Below, in pieces: positions 1 through 5,944 of a DNA stretch of 7,708 bases. A program made the position numbers and the translations under genes. Position 1 is the first letter of the stretch. Each line of letters begins with the position of its first letter. The notes under the pieces were generated by a model. That model searched no databases, had not been told where the DNA came from, and was given only the letters and a program-made list of their open reading frames with translations. The stretch is from Candidatus Aegiribacteria sp. (GTDB lineage Bacteria > Fermentibacterota > Fermentibacteria > Fermentibacterales > JCC-6): assembly GCA_030638185.1 (NCBI GenBank), contig DAOWFD010000139.1, forward strand, positions 1-7,708, read 5' to 3'.

Positions 1-700
1 AAGTTCCGTGATCGGGATCAAGAAGGGATCCCTGTGCGCCCTCGGCAAGAATCGAACCGTCGGATTCCAGTATTCGGGCGATCACCATAGACACATCTAT
101 CGCGCGATCAACCAGTCTGATGGACTCACGGTTGAATACATCGACCTCTTCCCTGAGGGATTCGGCGAGTTCCACCGAAAGGTCCAGCTGTGCTATGCAA
201 TCATCGGTGATGACGGTAGATTTTTCAAGAAATGCCTCAGGTACCGCTGCATCCTCAAGTCTGATCCCCTTTCTCATGAATTTGCGTACATAAGTGGGAC
301 CTATTCCGCGCTCTGTTGTTCCTATCGCAGCTTTTTCAAACCTTTTCTCTTCGGCACTCTCGATATACCTGCCTGCCGGATGAACAAGATGCACCTTTCC
401 AGATATCCTAAGCCTTTCCGCAACGGAAAAACCTTCTTTCTCCAAGGCTTCCGTCTCCTCTTTGAGAGCAACCGGGTCGAGAACGCAGGCGGATCCTATG
501 ATACCCAGTACATCCGGTCTTAACAATCCACTTGGAAGCTGGTGCAGTGCTATTCTGTGTTCATCTATTTCAATCGTATGCCCCGCATTGGCTCCGCCAG
601 CAAACCTGGCAACGGCATCGACATTTTCAGCAAGATGGTCCACCATCTTCCCTTTGCCTTCATCGCCCCATTGAAGCCCGACAATTATGGTTGCTGGCAT
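1..700 (-). CDS. purA: Adenylosuccinate synthetase, 3' end cut by window edge
   Basis: This enzyme condenses IMP with aspartate, using GTP, to give adenylosuccinate, the first committed step from IMP to AMP in the cytoplasm. I translated the reverse strand by hand from the ATG at 700-698; 233 codons lie inside the window and the frame is still open at base 1. Residues 8-18 read GLQWGDEGKGK, the family's phosphate-binding loop, with catalytic Asp13. GGANAGHT at 35-42 carries catalytic His41. IGTTERGIGPTY in the middle and EGAQGSLLDPDHGT near the cut end are further family signatures. An AAAGGA Shine-Dalgarno lies about 6 nt before the ATG. The gene starts 30 nt after the engB stop with no visible terminator between them, so it is probably the distal gene of the tig-clpP-clpX-engB unit. 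Roughly the last 45% of a normal ~430-residue protein is missing. Family assignment is certain; operon membership is inferred. Confidence 0.96.
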   Translation of the reverse strand, partial: MPATIIVGLQWGDEGKGKMVDHLAENVDAVARFAGGANAGHTIEIDEHRIALHQLPSGLLRPDVLGIIGSACVLDPVALKEETEALEKEGFSVAERLRISGKVHLVHPAGRYIESAEEKRFEKAAIGTTERGIGPTYVRKFMRKGIRLEDAAVPEAFLEKSTVITDDCIAQLDLSVELAESLREEVDVFNRESIRLVDRAIDVSMVIARILESDGSILAEGAQGSLLDPDHGT

Positions 701-730
701 GCTATTCCTTTCATGAACTGATTCGGAACA

Positions 731-1297
731 CTAGTCTACCGCCTGGAAAATCCATTTTTTAAGCTCCCGTATACCGAGACCTGTGAGAGATGAAACAGGT
801 ATTACCGGCCCCATATCCTGTGCTTTTACCACGGATGATGCAAGCTTACCTCTCTTGAGCTTGTCCGATTTCGTAAAGGCTATGATATAGGGTCTGCCTC
901 GCTCCTTGAGAAAACTCACCATCTCCATATCGTTGGGCAGGCAGGGATGCCTTGCATCAATAAGGAGTATTACGCCCCTCAGTGGAACTCTGTCCATTAA
1001 ATAGGTAGCTATCCATCCCGTCCATTCGGTACGGTTCTTGTGGGGAGCACGGGCATATCCATAACCGGGAAGATCAACAATGTAATAACTGCCGGATACG
1101 GAGTAGAGGTTCAGATACTGGGTGCATCCGGGTCTGGAACTTGTCCTGGCAACGGAATGATCTCCGCTGAGCCTGTTCAAAAGAGATGATTTTCCCACAT
1201 TCGACCTGCCGGCAAAGCAGATTTCCGGGAGTTCGTCAAGGGGCAGGTGTTCGGGCCCCGGACAGCTTCTCAAAAACCTTATATTAAGGGAAGACAT
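731..1297 (-). CDS. engB: Ribosome biogenesis GTPase EngB/YsxC/YihA
   Basis: This is a TRAFAC-class small GTPase that in studied bacteria is needed for maturation of the large ribosomal subunit. The 188-residue length is typical. All G motifs are visible: G1 GRSNVGKS at 30-37, the G2 region with RPGCTQ at 55-60, G3 DLPGYG at 75-80 (the Tyr-rich form typical of EngB), G4 TKSD at 142-145 and G5 SS at 169-170. The 29 residues before the P-loop match the usual N-terminal strand of the family, which supports the ATG at 1297. There is no clear Shine-Dalgarno ahead of it, and no other ATG, GTG or TTG lies nearby in frame. The clpX stop is 13 nt upstream, so translation is probably coupled to clpX. 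A clpX-engB neighbourhood is known from Bacillus (with lon genes between); here the two are directly adjacent. Confidence 0.96.
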   Translation of the reverse strand: MSSLNIRFLRSCPGPEHLPLDELPEICFAGRSNVGKSSLLNRLSGDHSVARTSSRPGCTQYLNLYSVSGSYYIVDLPGYGYARAPHKNRTEWTGWIATYLMDRVPLRGVILLIDARHPCLPNDMEMVSFLKERGRPYIIAFTKSDKLKRGKLASSVVKAQDMGPVIPVSSLTGLGIRELKKWIFQAVD

Positions 1298-1310
1298 TAT
1301 AGGACCATTT

Positions 1311-2558
1311 TCAGCCGACTTTTCCGGATTCCTTCTTCTTCCTCGTCTTAACGACCTTCGGTCGAGCTTTTCCTCTTACCACTTCCGGTGAGATTACGAG
1401 TTTTCTTACGTTCTCCAGACCGGGCAGATCGTACATTGGTTCCAGAAGAATTCCCTCAAGCACGGATCTGAGTCCCCTTGCTCCACTTCCGGCTTTTTTT
1501 GCCTTCTCTGCTACTGCTTCAAGAGCCCCCTCTGAAAACTCCAGTTCCACATCTTCAAGCTCAAAGAGGTACTGGTACTGGCGTACAAGGGCATTCTTCG
1601 GCTGAGTGAGCACTTTTGTAAGATCATCAATATCCAGGTCATCGAGTGCGACCAGTACAGGCAGCCTTCCAACAAGCTCCGGCACAAGGCCGTATTTTAC
1701 GAGATCATGGGATTCGACACGTGCAAATACATTATTTTCCGCCTGGTCAATCGGACCAGGAACAGCGCCGAAACCAATGGAGCTTTTTTTAAGGCGCTTT
1801 TCGATTATCTTTTCCAGTTCATTGAACGCCCCCCCGCATATGAACAGGATATTGGTGGTATCAACCAGGATATTGTCCTGATAGGGGTGCTTTCTTCCTC
1901 CCTGCGGGGGTACACTGGCAACGGTACCCTCTATTATCTTTAGAAGAGCCTGCTGTACTCCTTCACCCGATACATCTCTCGTAATAGAGGGGTTTTCAGA
2001 CTTTCTGGAGATCTTGTCAAGCTCATCTATGTAGATGATTCCCTGCTGCGCTGTCGCTACATCCATGTCGGTCACCTGAAGCAGGCGCAGCAGAATATTC
2101 TCGACGTCTTCTCCAACATATCCGGCTTCGGTCAGGGTTGTGGCATCGGCAATGGCAAACGGAACATCCAGAATCCTGGCAAGGGTTCTTGCAAGAAGAG
2201 TTTTTCCCACACCTGTAGGTCCCATGAGAAGAATATTGCTTTTCTCAAGCTCCACTTCTGTGGATTCCCTGATGGTCCGGAGTCTCTTGTAATGATTGTA
2301 AACCGCTACCGAAAGAACTTTCTTGGCCTGCTCCTGGCCGACAACGTACTCATCCAGCTGAGCCTTGATCTCCGATGGTATGGGAAGGTCATCCTGCACC
2401 AGTTCAGGTATTTCGAGTTGATGATCACCTTCAAAATCGACAAGCTCACCGCAGTACCTTATGCACTCATCGCAGATATGCACTCCAGGGCCCTGAATCA
2501 GCTGTTTGACCTCGCCGATCGGCCTTCCGCAGAATGAACATTTCTTCTCTTTTGCCAT
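1311..2558 (-). CDS. clpX: ATP-dependent unfoldase ClpX
   Basis: ClpX is the hexameric AAA+ ring that recognises tagged or damaged proteins, unfolds them with ATP and threads them into ClpP. The 415-residue protein shows the complete domain order. An N-terminal zinc-binding domain has Cys7, Cys10, Cys29 and Cys32. Walker A GPTGVGKT is at 113-120, the GYVG pore loop at 146-149 and Walker B IIYIDE at 174-179. The RKH substrate loop is at 222-224, the IGF tripeptide that docks on ClpP at 261-263, the arginine finger in GRLP at Arg298 and the sensor-2 motif GAR at 359-361. The protein ends in a short Lys-rich tail. The ATG at 2558 is preceded by GGGAG with 6 nt spacing and lies 12 nt after the clpP stop. 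Retention of the IGF loop indicates it works with the adjacent ClpP. No key residue is missing. Confidence 0.99.
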   Translation of the reverse strand: MAKEKKCSFCGRPIGEVKQLIQGPGVHICDECIRYCGELVDFEGDHQLEIPELVQDDLPIPSEIKAQLDEYVVGQEQAKKVLSVAVYNHYKRLRTIRESTEVELEKSNILLMGPTGVGKTLLARTLARILDVPFAIADATTLTEAGYVGEDVENILLRLLQVTDMDVATAQQGIIYIDELDKISRKSENPSITRDVSGEGVQQALLKIIEGTVASVPPQGGRKHPYQDNILVDTTNILFICGGAFNELEKIIEKRLKKSSIGFGAVPGPIDQAENNVFARVESHDLVKYGLVPELVGRLPVLVALDDLDIDDLTKVLTQPKNALVRQYQYLFELEDVELEFSEGALEAVAEKAKKAGSGARGLRSVLEGILLEPMYDLPGLENVRKLVISPEVVRGKARPKVVKTRKKKESGKVG

Positions 2559-2570
2559 ACGGAGCTCCCG

Positions 2571-3158
2571 TCAGCTTCTGGATGTAAGCACGTTATCTAC
2601 AATACCGTAGTCAACCGCTTCCTGGGCATCCATCCAGAAATTCCTGTCTGAATCCTTAGCTATTCTCTCAAGAGGCTGCCCCGTGTGCTCGGCGAGAATG
2701 ATATTCAGTTTCTCCCTGAGTTTAAGCATCTCCCTCGCCTGTATCTCTATATCACTGGCCTGTCCCTGAGCTCCTCCCATGGGTTGATGGATCATCACTC
2801 TGGCATGTGGAAGAATATTCCGTTTGCCCTCAGCTCCCGCAGCCAGAATAACGGCAGCCATGCTGGCTGCTGTGCCCATGCAGAATGTGGCCATGGGTGG
2901 TTTTATGAACTGCATCGTATCGTATATCGCCAGCCCTGAGGAGACCATACCTCCGGGGCTGCTTATATACATATTGATATCCTTCTTGGAATCCTCACCT
3001 TCCAGAAACAGCAGCTGCGCGACTATCAGGCTGGCAGACTGGTTGTCAAGGGTATCGCCGACGAATATGATGCGCTCCTTCAGAAGACGGGAATAGATAT
3101 CGTAGGCTCTTTCCCTGTTCCCTTCTCGCTCTACAACAAAAGGCACAATTGATGGCAT
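2571..3158 (-). CDS. clpP: ATP-dependent Clp protease proteolytic subunit ClpP
   Basis: ClpP is the serine peptidase that forms the double-heptamer degradation chamber capped by ClpX. The 195-residue protein has the conserved N-terminal region with ERAYDIYSRLLKERI, the oxyanion motif SSPGG at 66-70, the nucleophile Ser99 in MGTAASM and His124 in MIHQP. The third triad residue is unusual. Aligning without gaps against E. coli (RDTERDRFLSA) and Bacillus (KDTDRDNFMSA), this protein reads KDSDRNFWMDA, putting Asn173 (codon AAT, 2642-2640) at the normal catalytic Asp. There is no long propeptide. The start codon shares its A with the tig stop (TGATG), and a purine-rich GGAAG stretch just upstream can act as ribosome binding site, so translation is probably coupled to tig. 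The single copy next to intact clpX argues that it is functional, perhaps with altered kinetics. Confidence 0.97.
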   Translation of the reverse strand: MPSIVPFVVEREGNRERAYDIYSRLLKERIIFVGDTLDNQSASLIVAQLLFLEGEDSKKDINMYISSPGGMVSSGLAIYDTMQFIKPPMATFCMGTAASMAAVILAAGAEGKRNILPHARVMIHQPMGGAQGQASDIEIQAREMLKLREKLNIILAEHTGQPLERIAKDSDRNFWMDAQEAVDYGIVDNVLTSRS

Positions 3159-4438
3159 CAGGACTCTTCCTTCCCAGCTGTTTCGTCACAGGTTTCCCGT
3201 TTTTCATCTTCAACCCGTATCCAGCGCCATGGCGAATCCGGTCTGTCTTTCTTATCAGATTCAGTCTCACCGCTTTTCTGTGGTTCCTTTACAGTAATAT
3301 CGGCACGATCCAGAATTAGTTCCATGGCCTTTCTGTTCCTCAATCTGTCACGGACAGTTGATTCTGATTCCTCGAGGCTTTTTGCATTCTCGATCAGTTC
3401 GTCGGTGATTTCGATCTTCTCCTTCTCCGCAACGGCTCTGAGAATGAGATATTCACGTACCTTGTTCAGAGCAAGCTCTTTTGCAGCGGTTAACGTTTCC
3501 TGTCCCGGGGTTTCTTCACCCAGCCTGCTTACGTAGTCCTGTGAAAGATTCTCAACCATATATCCTGGCGGATCAAAGGGGTTGCTTTCCAGAATACTGT
3601 CAATAACAGCCCTCTCCTTGAGATATGCAATCTCCTGGTCGTAACGGGCTCTGACACTCTCCTCAACCTTTTTCCTGAGTTCCTCCAGGTTCTTGACACC
3701 AGCGGCCTTTTCTGCGAATTCATCATCAAGGTCCGGAAGAACGGGGCGTTTTACCTCGGTTACCCGGAACCTGTGCACAGGGGGTTTATTCCCATCAGAA
3801 GTATCTTTGTCCATCTTTGCCGAGAATTCAAAATCCGGAACTGATCCTTTAACCAGATCGTCGAAACCGGTGCCAATCTGCGATTCTCCAATTCTGACGT
3901 TGAGTTTCTGAGTTTCTTCGGTGTTTTCGGCGGGACATGCTTCCAGCAGTACAAGATCTCCATTCTCGGAAGGTCTGTCAACAGTCTCGAAACTGATCAT
4001 ATTCTCGCGGAATGATTCAATTGCCTTCTCAACAGCGTCTTCGAGGTCTAGGGTAGGTATCTCTATCTTGATGCCATCTGTACCTGCGGGTTCGGGTGTT
4101 TCGAAGAGAGAAAACGTCATTTCAAAACTGTAAGCATCGCCATCCACAGGTAGTTCTATCTTGCCTTCGGGATCGTTATCATCAAGAATCCAGTCCTCCT
4201 TCTCAAGAAGTCTGGAAGTAAAATCCTGCCTTACGCTGTCCGCGACTTCAGCCTTTATCATGTTTCCATACTGTTTATCGATAATTGACTTTGGGACCTT
4301 TCCCGGTCTGAAACCGGGCATTTCAAGATCTTTGGAGATCTGCCTTCGTACTTTCCTGAACAGTCCGCTTATCCTTTCAGCCGACTCGGTGAAGAGAACT
4401 GTTCTTCTGTTGTCTTCCGACTTGATGATATCAAACAT
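3158..4438 (-). CDS. tig: Trigger factor, ribosome-bound chaperone with reduced PPIase domain
   Basis: Trigger factor binds ribosomal protein L23 at the polypeptide exit tunnel and shields nascent chains. The 426-residue protein shows the ribosome-docking signature GFRPGKVP at 42-49 inside the N-terminal domain (about 1-125). An FKBP-like segment (about 158-231) follows, containing GDLVLLEA, RIGESQIGTGFDDLVKG and a closing HRFRVTEVK. The C-terminal substrate-binding arms (about 232-384) begin with LPDLDDEFAEKA. The FKBP part seems shorter than in E. coli and lacks the usual FPxxY flap, so isomerase activity is doubtful. After about residue 385 comes a 42-residue charged tail of Glu, Lys and Asp containing SPWRW. 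The ATG at 4438 has AGGGAAG 8 nt upstream and lies 28 nt after the tRNA-Leu. Gene order tig-clpP-clpX is conserved widely among bacteria, which confirms the call despite sequence divergence. Confidence 0.95.
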   Translation of the reverse strand: MFDIIKSEDNRRTVLFTESAERISGLFRKVRRQISKDLEMPGFRPGKVPKSIIDKQYGNMIKAEVADSVRQDFTSRLLEKEDWILDDNDPEGKIELPVDGDAYSFEMTFSLFETPEPAGTDGIKIEIPTLDLEDAVEKAIESFRENMISFETVDRPSENGDLVLLEACPAENTEETQKLNVRIGESQIGTGFDDLVKGSVPDFEFSAKMDKDTSDGNKPPVHRFRVTEVKRPVLPDLDDEFAEKAAGVKNLEELRKKVEESVRARYDQEIAYLKERAVIDSILESNPFDPPGYMVENLSQDYVSRLGEETPGQETLTAAKELALNKVREYLILRAVAEKEKIEITDELIENAKSLEESESTVRDRLRNRKAMELILDRADITVKEPQKSGETESDKKDRPDSPWRWIRVEDEKRETCDETAGKEES

Positions 4439-4466
4439 TTATCAATCTTCCCTGTTTTCTTATAGA

Positions 4467-4552
4467 TGGTGCGAGAGGGGGGATTTGAACCCCCACAAGT
4501 CAAGCTTACCAGATCCTAAATCTGGCGCGTCTGCCAATTCCGCCACTCCCGC
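4467..4552 (-). tRNA. tRNA-Leu, anticodon UAG, CCA encoded
   Basis: I folded an 86-nt cloverleaf by hand. Acceptor strand GCGGGAG pairs with CTCTCGC (one G-U pair), followed by A73 and an encoded CCA. The anticodon stem CCAGA/TCTGG encloses the loop TTTAGGA, giving anticodon TAG (4518-4516), which reads CUA and probably other CUN leucine codons. The T arm is GGGGG-TTCAAAT-CCCCC. The D arm has the GG of GCGGAATTGGCAGACGC. Between the anticodon and T stems is a 14-nt long variable arm that forms a small AAG/CTT hairpin, as expected for a class II tRNA. A promoter lies just upstream and tig just downstream. Confidence 0.97.
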
Positions 4553-4576
4553 AATACATTAATCTGCGCAGGTGCG

Positions 4577-4605
4577 AATATGCTCTGACATGGTTTTTAC
4601 GTCAA
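4577..4605 (-). promoter_or_regulatory. Sigma70-like promoter for tRNA-Leu and the tig operon
   Basis: On the minus strand the -35 element TTGACG (4605-4600, 5 of 6 consensus bases) is separated by exactly 17 nt from the -10 element CATATT (4582-4577, 4 of 6). The predicted start site is about 18 nt before the mature 5' end of the tRNA. The discriminator after the -10 is CGCACC, GC-rich as at stringently controlled tRNA and rRNA promoters in proteobacteria. A T-run lies just upstream of the -35 and could act as an UP-like element. It sits in the only sizeable gap between the two gene blocks. Function is inferred from consensus and position. Confidence 0.65.
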
Positions 4606-4686
4606 AGCTTACGAAAAACATTCGCCTGGATACCGGAGGCTTTCAAATCCCTGCTGATCTCTCGGGAGGTACCTGCCATTCTCCTT

Positions 4687-5364
4687 CTATTCGTAATACA
4701 GTTCCCGTACCAGGGCTGCCTCATCGCTACCGGGATACCTGTACAGCAGAAGGTCAAAGAGCCTGTCCCTCTCTCCAGGGGCTCCATGGAGATGGTATAT
4801 GTCAGCAGCCCTGAAAACAGCTCCGGGTGCCCATTCCGAATTCGGGTACATGTAGTATAGGGCTACAAGGTCTTCAATCGCCCTGTGCGACTGTCCGGCC
4901 TCTTCCCAGCAGATGGCCATGTAGTAAAGGGCATCGTCCGCAAGTGAGGATGCCGGATACCTGTCATGGAGCTCCATGAAACCTTCTGCCGAGATCTCGA
5001 AACTTCCCTGATGGAACTGCCTGTACGCCTCGTTGTATAGAAGCTGCGCATCGGGTCCGGCGGTGGTATCCTGCACAGTGACATCGGTGCTGCTGCCCAG
5101 CCTCATCAGTGCAAGGTCAAGTTCATCGGCAAGTGCAGAAAGTCTATCAACAAGATCCGCTGTTCTGGTCCCCGACTGAGCCTGAAGGCCTCTCAGAAGG
5201 ACCTCATTGTCTTCAACAGCACGGGTAAGTGCTCCTATATCCTCCTGCATTCTCAGCTGATCGGCATTGATATTCTCAATCTCTTCAGGTGTATGAAACC
5301 AGTAACCGAAACAGCCTGTAGACAGTAGTAGAACCGAAATCGACGCGATTACCAGGCGAAGCAT
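4687..5364 (-). CDS. cpoB: Tol-Pal cell division coordinator CpoB/YbgF, probable lipoprotein with TPR domain
   Basis: In E. coli CpoB links the Tol machine to peptidoglycan synthesis (PBP1B) so that outer-membrane constriction and wall growth stay in step. Starting at the ATG at 5364 gives 225 residues. A 17-residue signal peptide ends in LLSTG before Cys18, a likely lipidation site; E. coli CpoB is soluble, so lipidation would be a difference. Residues about 27-90 are heptad-like and rich in Leu, Glu and Asp, consistent with the trimerising coiled coil. A short Thr/Asp linker follows. From about 106 to the end there are roughly three TPR units, recognisable from NEAYRQFHQGSF, the ALYYMAICWEEAGQ helix pair and repeated YP turns. 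An in-frame ATG at 5415 would add 17 polar residues inside pal and spoil the signal peptide. The chosen start has AGGGA 7 nt upstream and lies 2 nt after the pal stop. Overall sequence similarity looks low, so position weighs heavily. Confidence 0.88.
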   Translation of the reverse strand: MLRLVIASISVLLLSTGCFGYWFHTPEEIENINADQLRMQEDIGALTRAVEDNEVLLRGLQAQSGTRTADLVDRLSALADELDLALMRLGSSTDVTVQDTTAGPDAQLLYNEAYRQFHQGSFEISAEGFMELHDRYPASSLADDALYYMAICWEEAGQSHRAIEDLVALYYMYPNSEWAPGAVFRAADIYHLHGAPGERDRLFDLLLYRYPGSDEAALVRELYYE

Positions 5365-5366
5365 GA

Positions 5367-5912
5367 TCAGTTCCCTGGAAGAACGCGAAGGTGGGCCCTT
5401 CTGTTTTGTCCCCATGCCTGCTCATTATGGGCAGGATCAAAGGGTCTTTCCTTGCCGTAGCTTACATATTCCAATCGGTCGGTATCAACCCCGTAGTTAA
5501 CGAGGTAGTTATATGCGGCAAGTGCCCTGTTCTCCCCCAGAGCCAGGTTGTAATCTATGGTGCCCCTTTCATCGCAGTGTCCTTCTAAAAGGACCCTGAA
5601 ACCGCCAGTTTCCATTATGTACGAAGCATCTTCCATCAAAATCTCAAGGGCATCCCCGGAAAGCGCGTCACTGTCGTAATCGAAAAAGACATCGTTAAGG
5701 TGTTCCTGATGAACGAGAAGTATATCGGTGGATGTTGACAAAGTATCAGTGTCCCATACACCGACAAGGGTATCGGAGAACTCTTCAACAACAATAACGG
5801 TAGTCGTGTCATGGCCGTCAAGTGTTGTGTCACCTGGCCTGCATCCGGAGCCGGACATCACCGTAGCGATCAGTATCGAAGCGACCGATATGGTCATCAA
5901 TCTAGTATTCAT
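5367..5912 (-). CDS. pal: Peptidoglycan-associated lipoprotein Pal
   Basis: Pal is an outer-membrane lipoprotein whose OmpA-like domain grips peptidoglycan, tethering the outer membrane to the wall; TolB competes for it. The 181-residue precursor has a signal peptide with Cys24 as lipidation site (SGSGC). A Thr/Asp-rich flexible linker runs from about 25 to 70, and the OmpA-like domain from about 72 to 178. Conserved elements are VFFDYDSDAL at 75-84, LEGHCDERGT at 109-118 (Asp114 and Arg116 in the wall-binding loop), YNLALGENRA at 121-130 with Arg129, VSYGKERP at 150-157 and the closing NRRAHLRV. The ATG at 5912 has GGGAG 6 nt upstream. It follows tolB by 32 nt and precedes cpoB by 2 nt, the classical order. 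Cys in GHCDERG is common in Pal proteins and not remarkable. Confidence 0.97.
   Translation of the reverse strand: MNTRLMTISVASILIATVMSGSGCRPGDTTLDGHDTTTVIVVEEFSDTLVGVWDTDTLSTSTDILLVHQEHLNDVFFDYDSDALSGDALEILMEDASYIMETGGFRVLLEGHCDERGTIDYNLALGENRALAAYNYLVNYGVDTDRLEYVSYGKERPFDPAHNEQAWGQNRRAHLRVLPGN
5372..5376 (-). promoter_or_regulatory. Shine-Dalgarno that sets the cpoB start
   Basis: AGGGA on the minus strand, 7 nt before the ATG at 5364. It lies inside the last codons of pal and decides the downstream ATG over the in-frame ATG at 5415. Confidence 0.7.
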
Positions 5913-5944
5913 AGTTCACTCCCGCCTAAAGAGACTATAGTCAA

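Noticed and set aside
8..523. Plus-strand open frame of 171 codons at the left end
   Set aside because: The reverse strand here encodes clear PurA with catalytic motifs; the plus frame is its shadow and has no recognisable family.
4467..4552. tRNA-Leu as an integration site for a mobile element
   Set aside because: No integrase, no direct repeat of the tRNA 3' end and no foreign-looking genes are visible on either side; the flanks are core genes.
4161..4562. Plus-strand open frame of 133 codons ending in a sequence with GDLNPHKSSLPDPKSGA
   Set aside because: It is antisense to tig and to the tRNA-Leu. This peptide is the well-known artefact from translating the reverse of a tRNA-Leu gene.
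4614..4640. Possible terminator after cpoB: GCCT...AGGC followed by GAATG and TTTTT on the minus strand
   Set aside because: The stem has only 4 base pairs with a 9-nt loop and is separated from the T-run, so it is too weak to call. No convincing Rho-independent terminator was found between cpoB and the tRNA.
4620..4648. Second promoter candidate TTGAAA-17 nt-GAATGT upstream of the tRNA promoter
   Set aside because: The -10 matches consensus at only about two positions; the downstream TTGACG/CATATT pair is far better. It also lacks a sigma32-type -10, so a heat-shock promoter is not supported.
5365..5415. ATG at 5415 as the cpoB start
   Set aside because: It would overlap pal by 49 bases and place a charged stretch before the signal peptide. 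The ATG at 5364 has a good Shine-Dalgarno and 2-nt spacing to the pal stop.
5933..5942. Perfect 10-bp palindrome GACTATAGTC between tolB and pal
   Set aside because: It is short, does not extend outward, occurs once in the places I checked, and is too AT-centred to make a stable hairpin; chance is likely.
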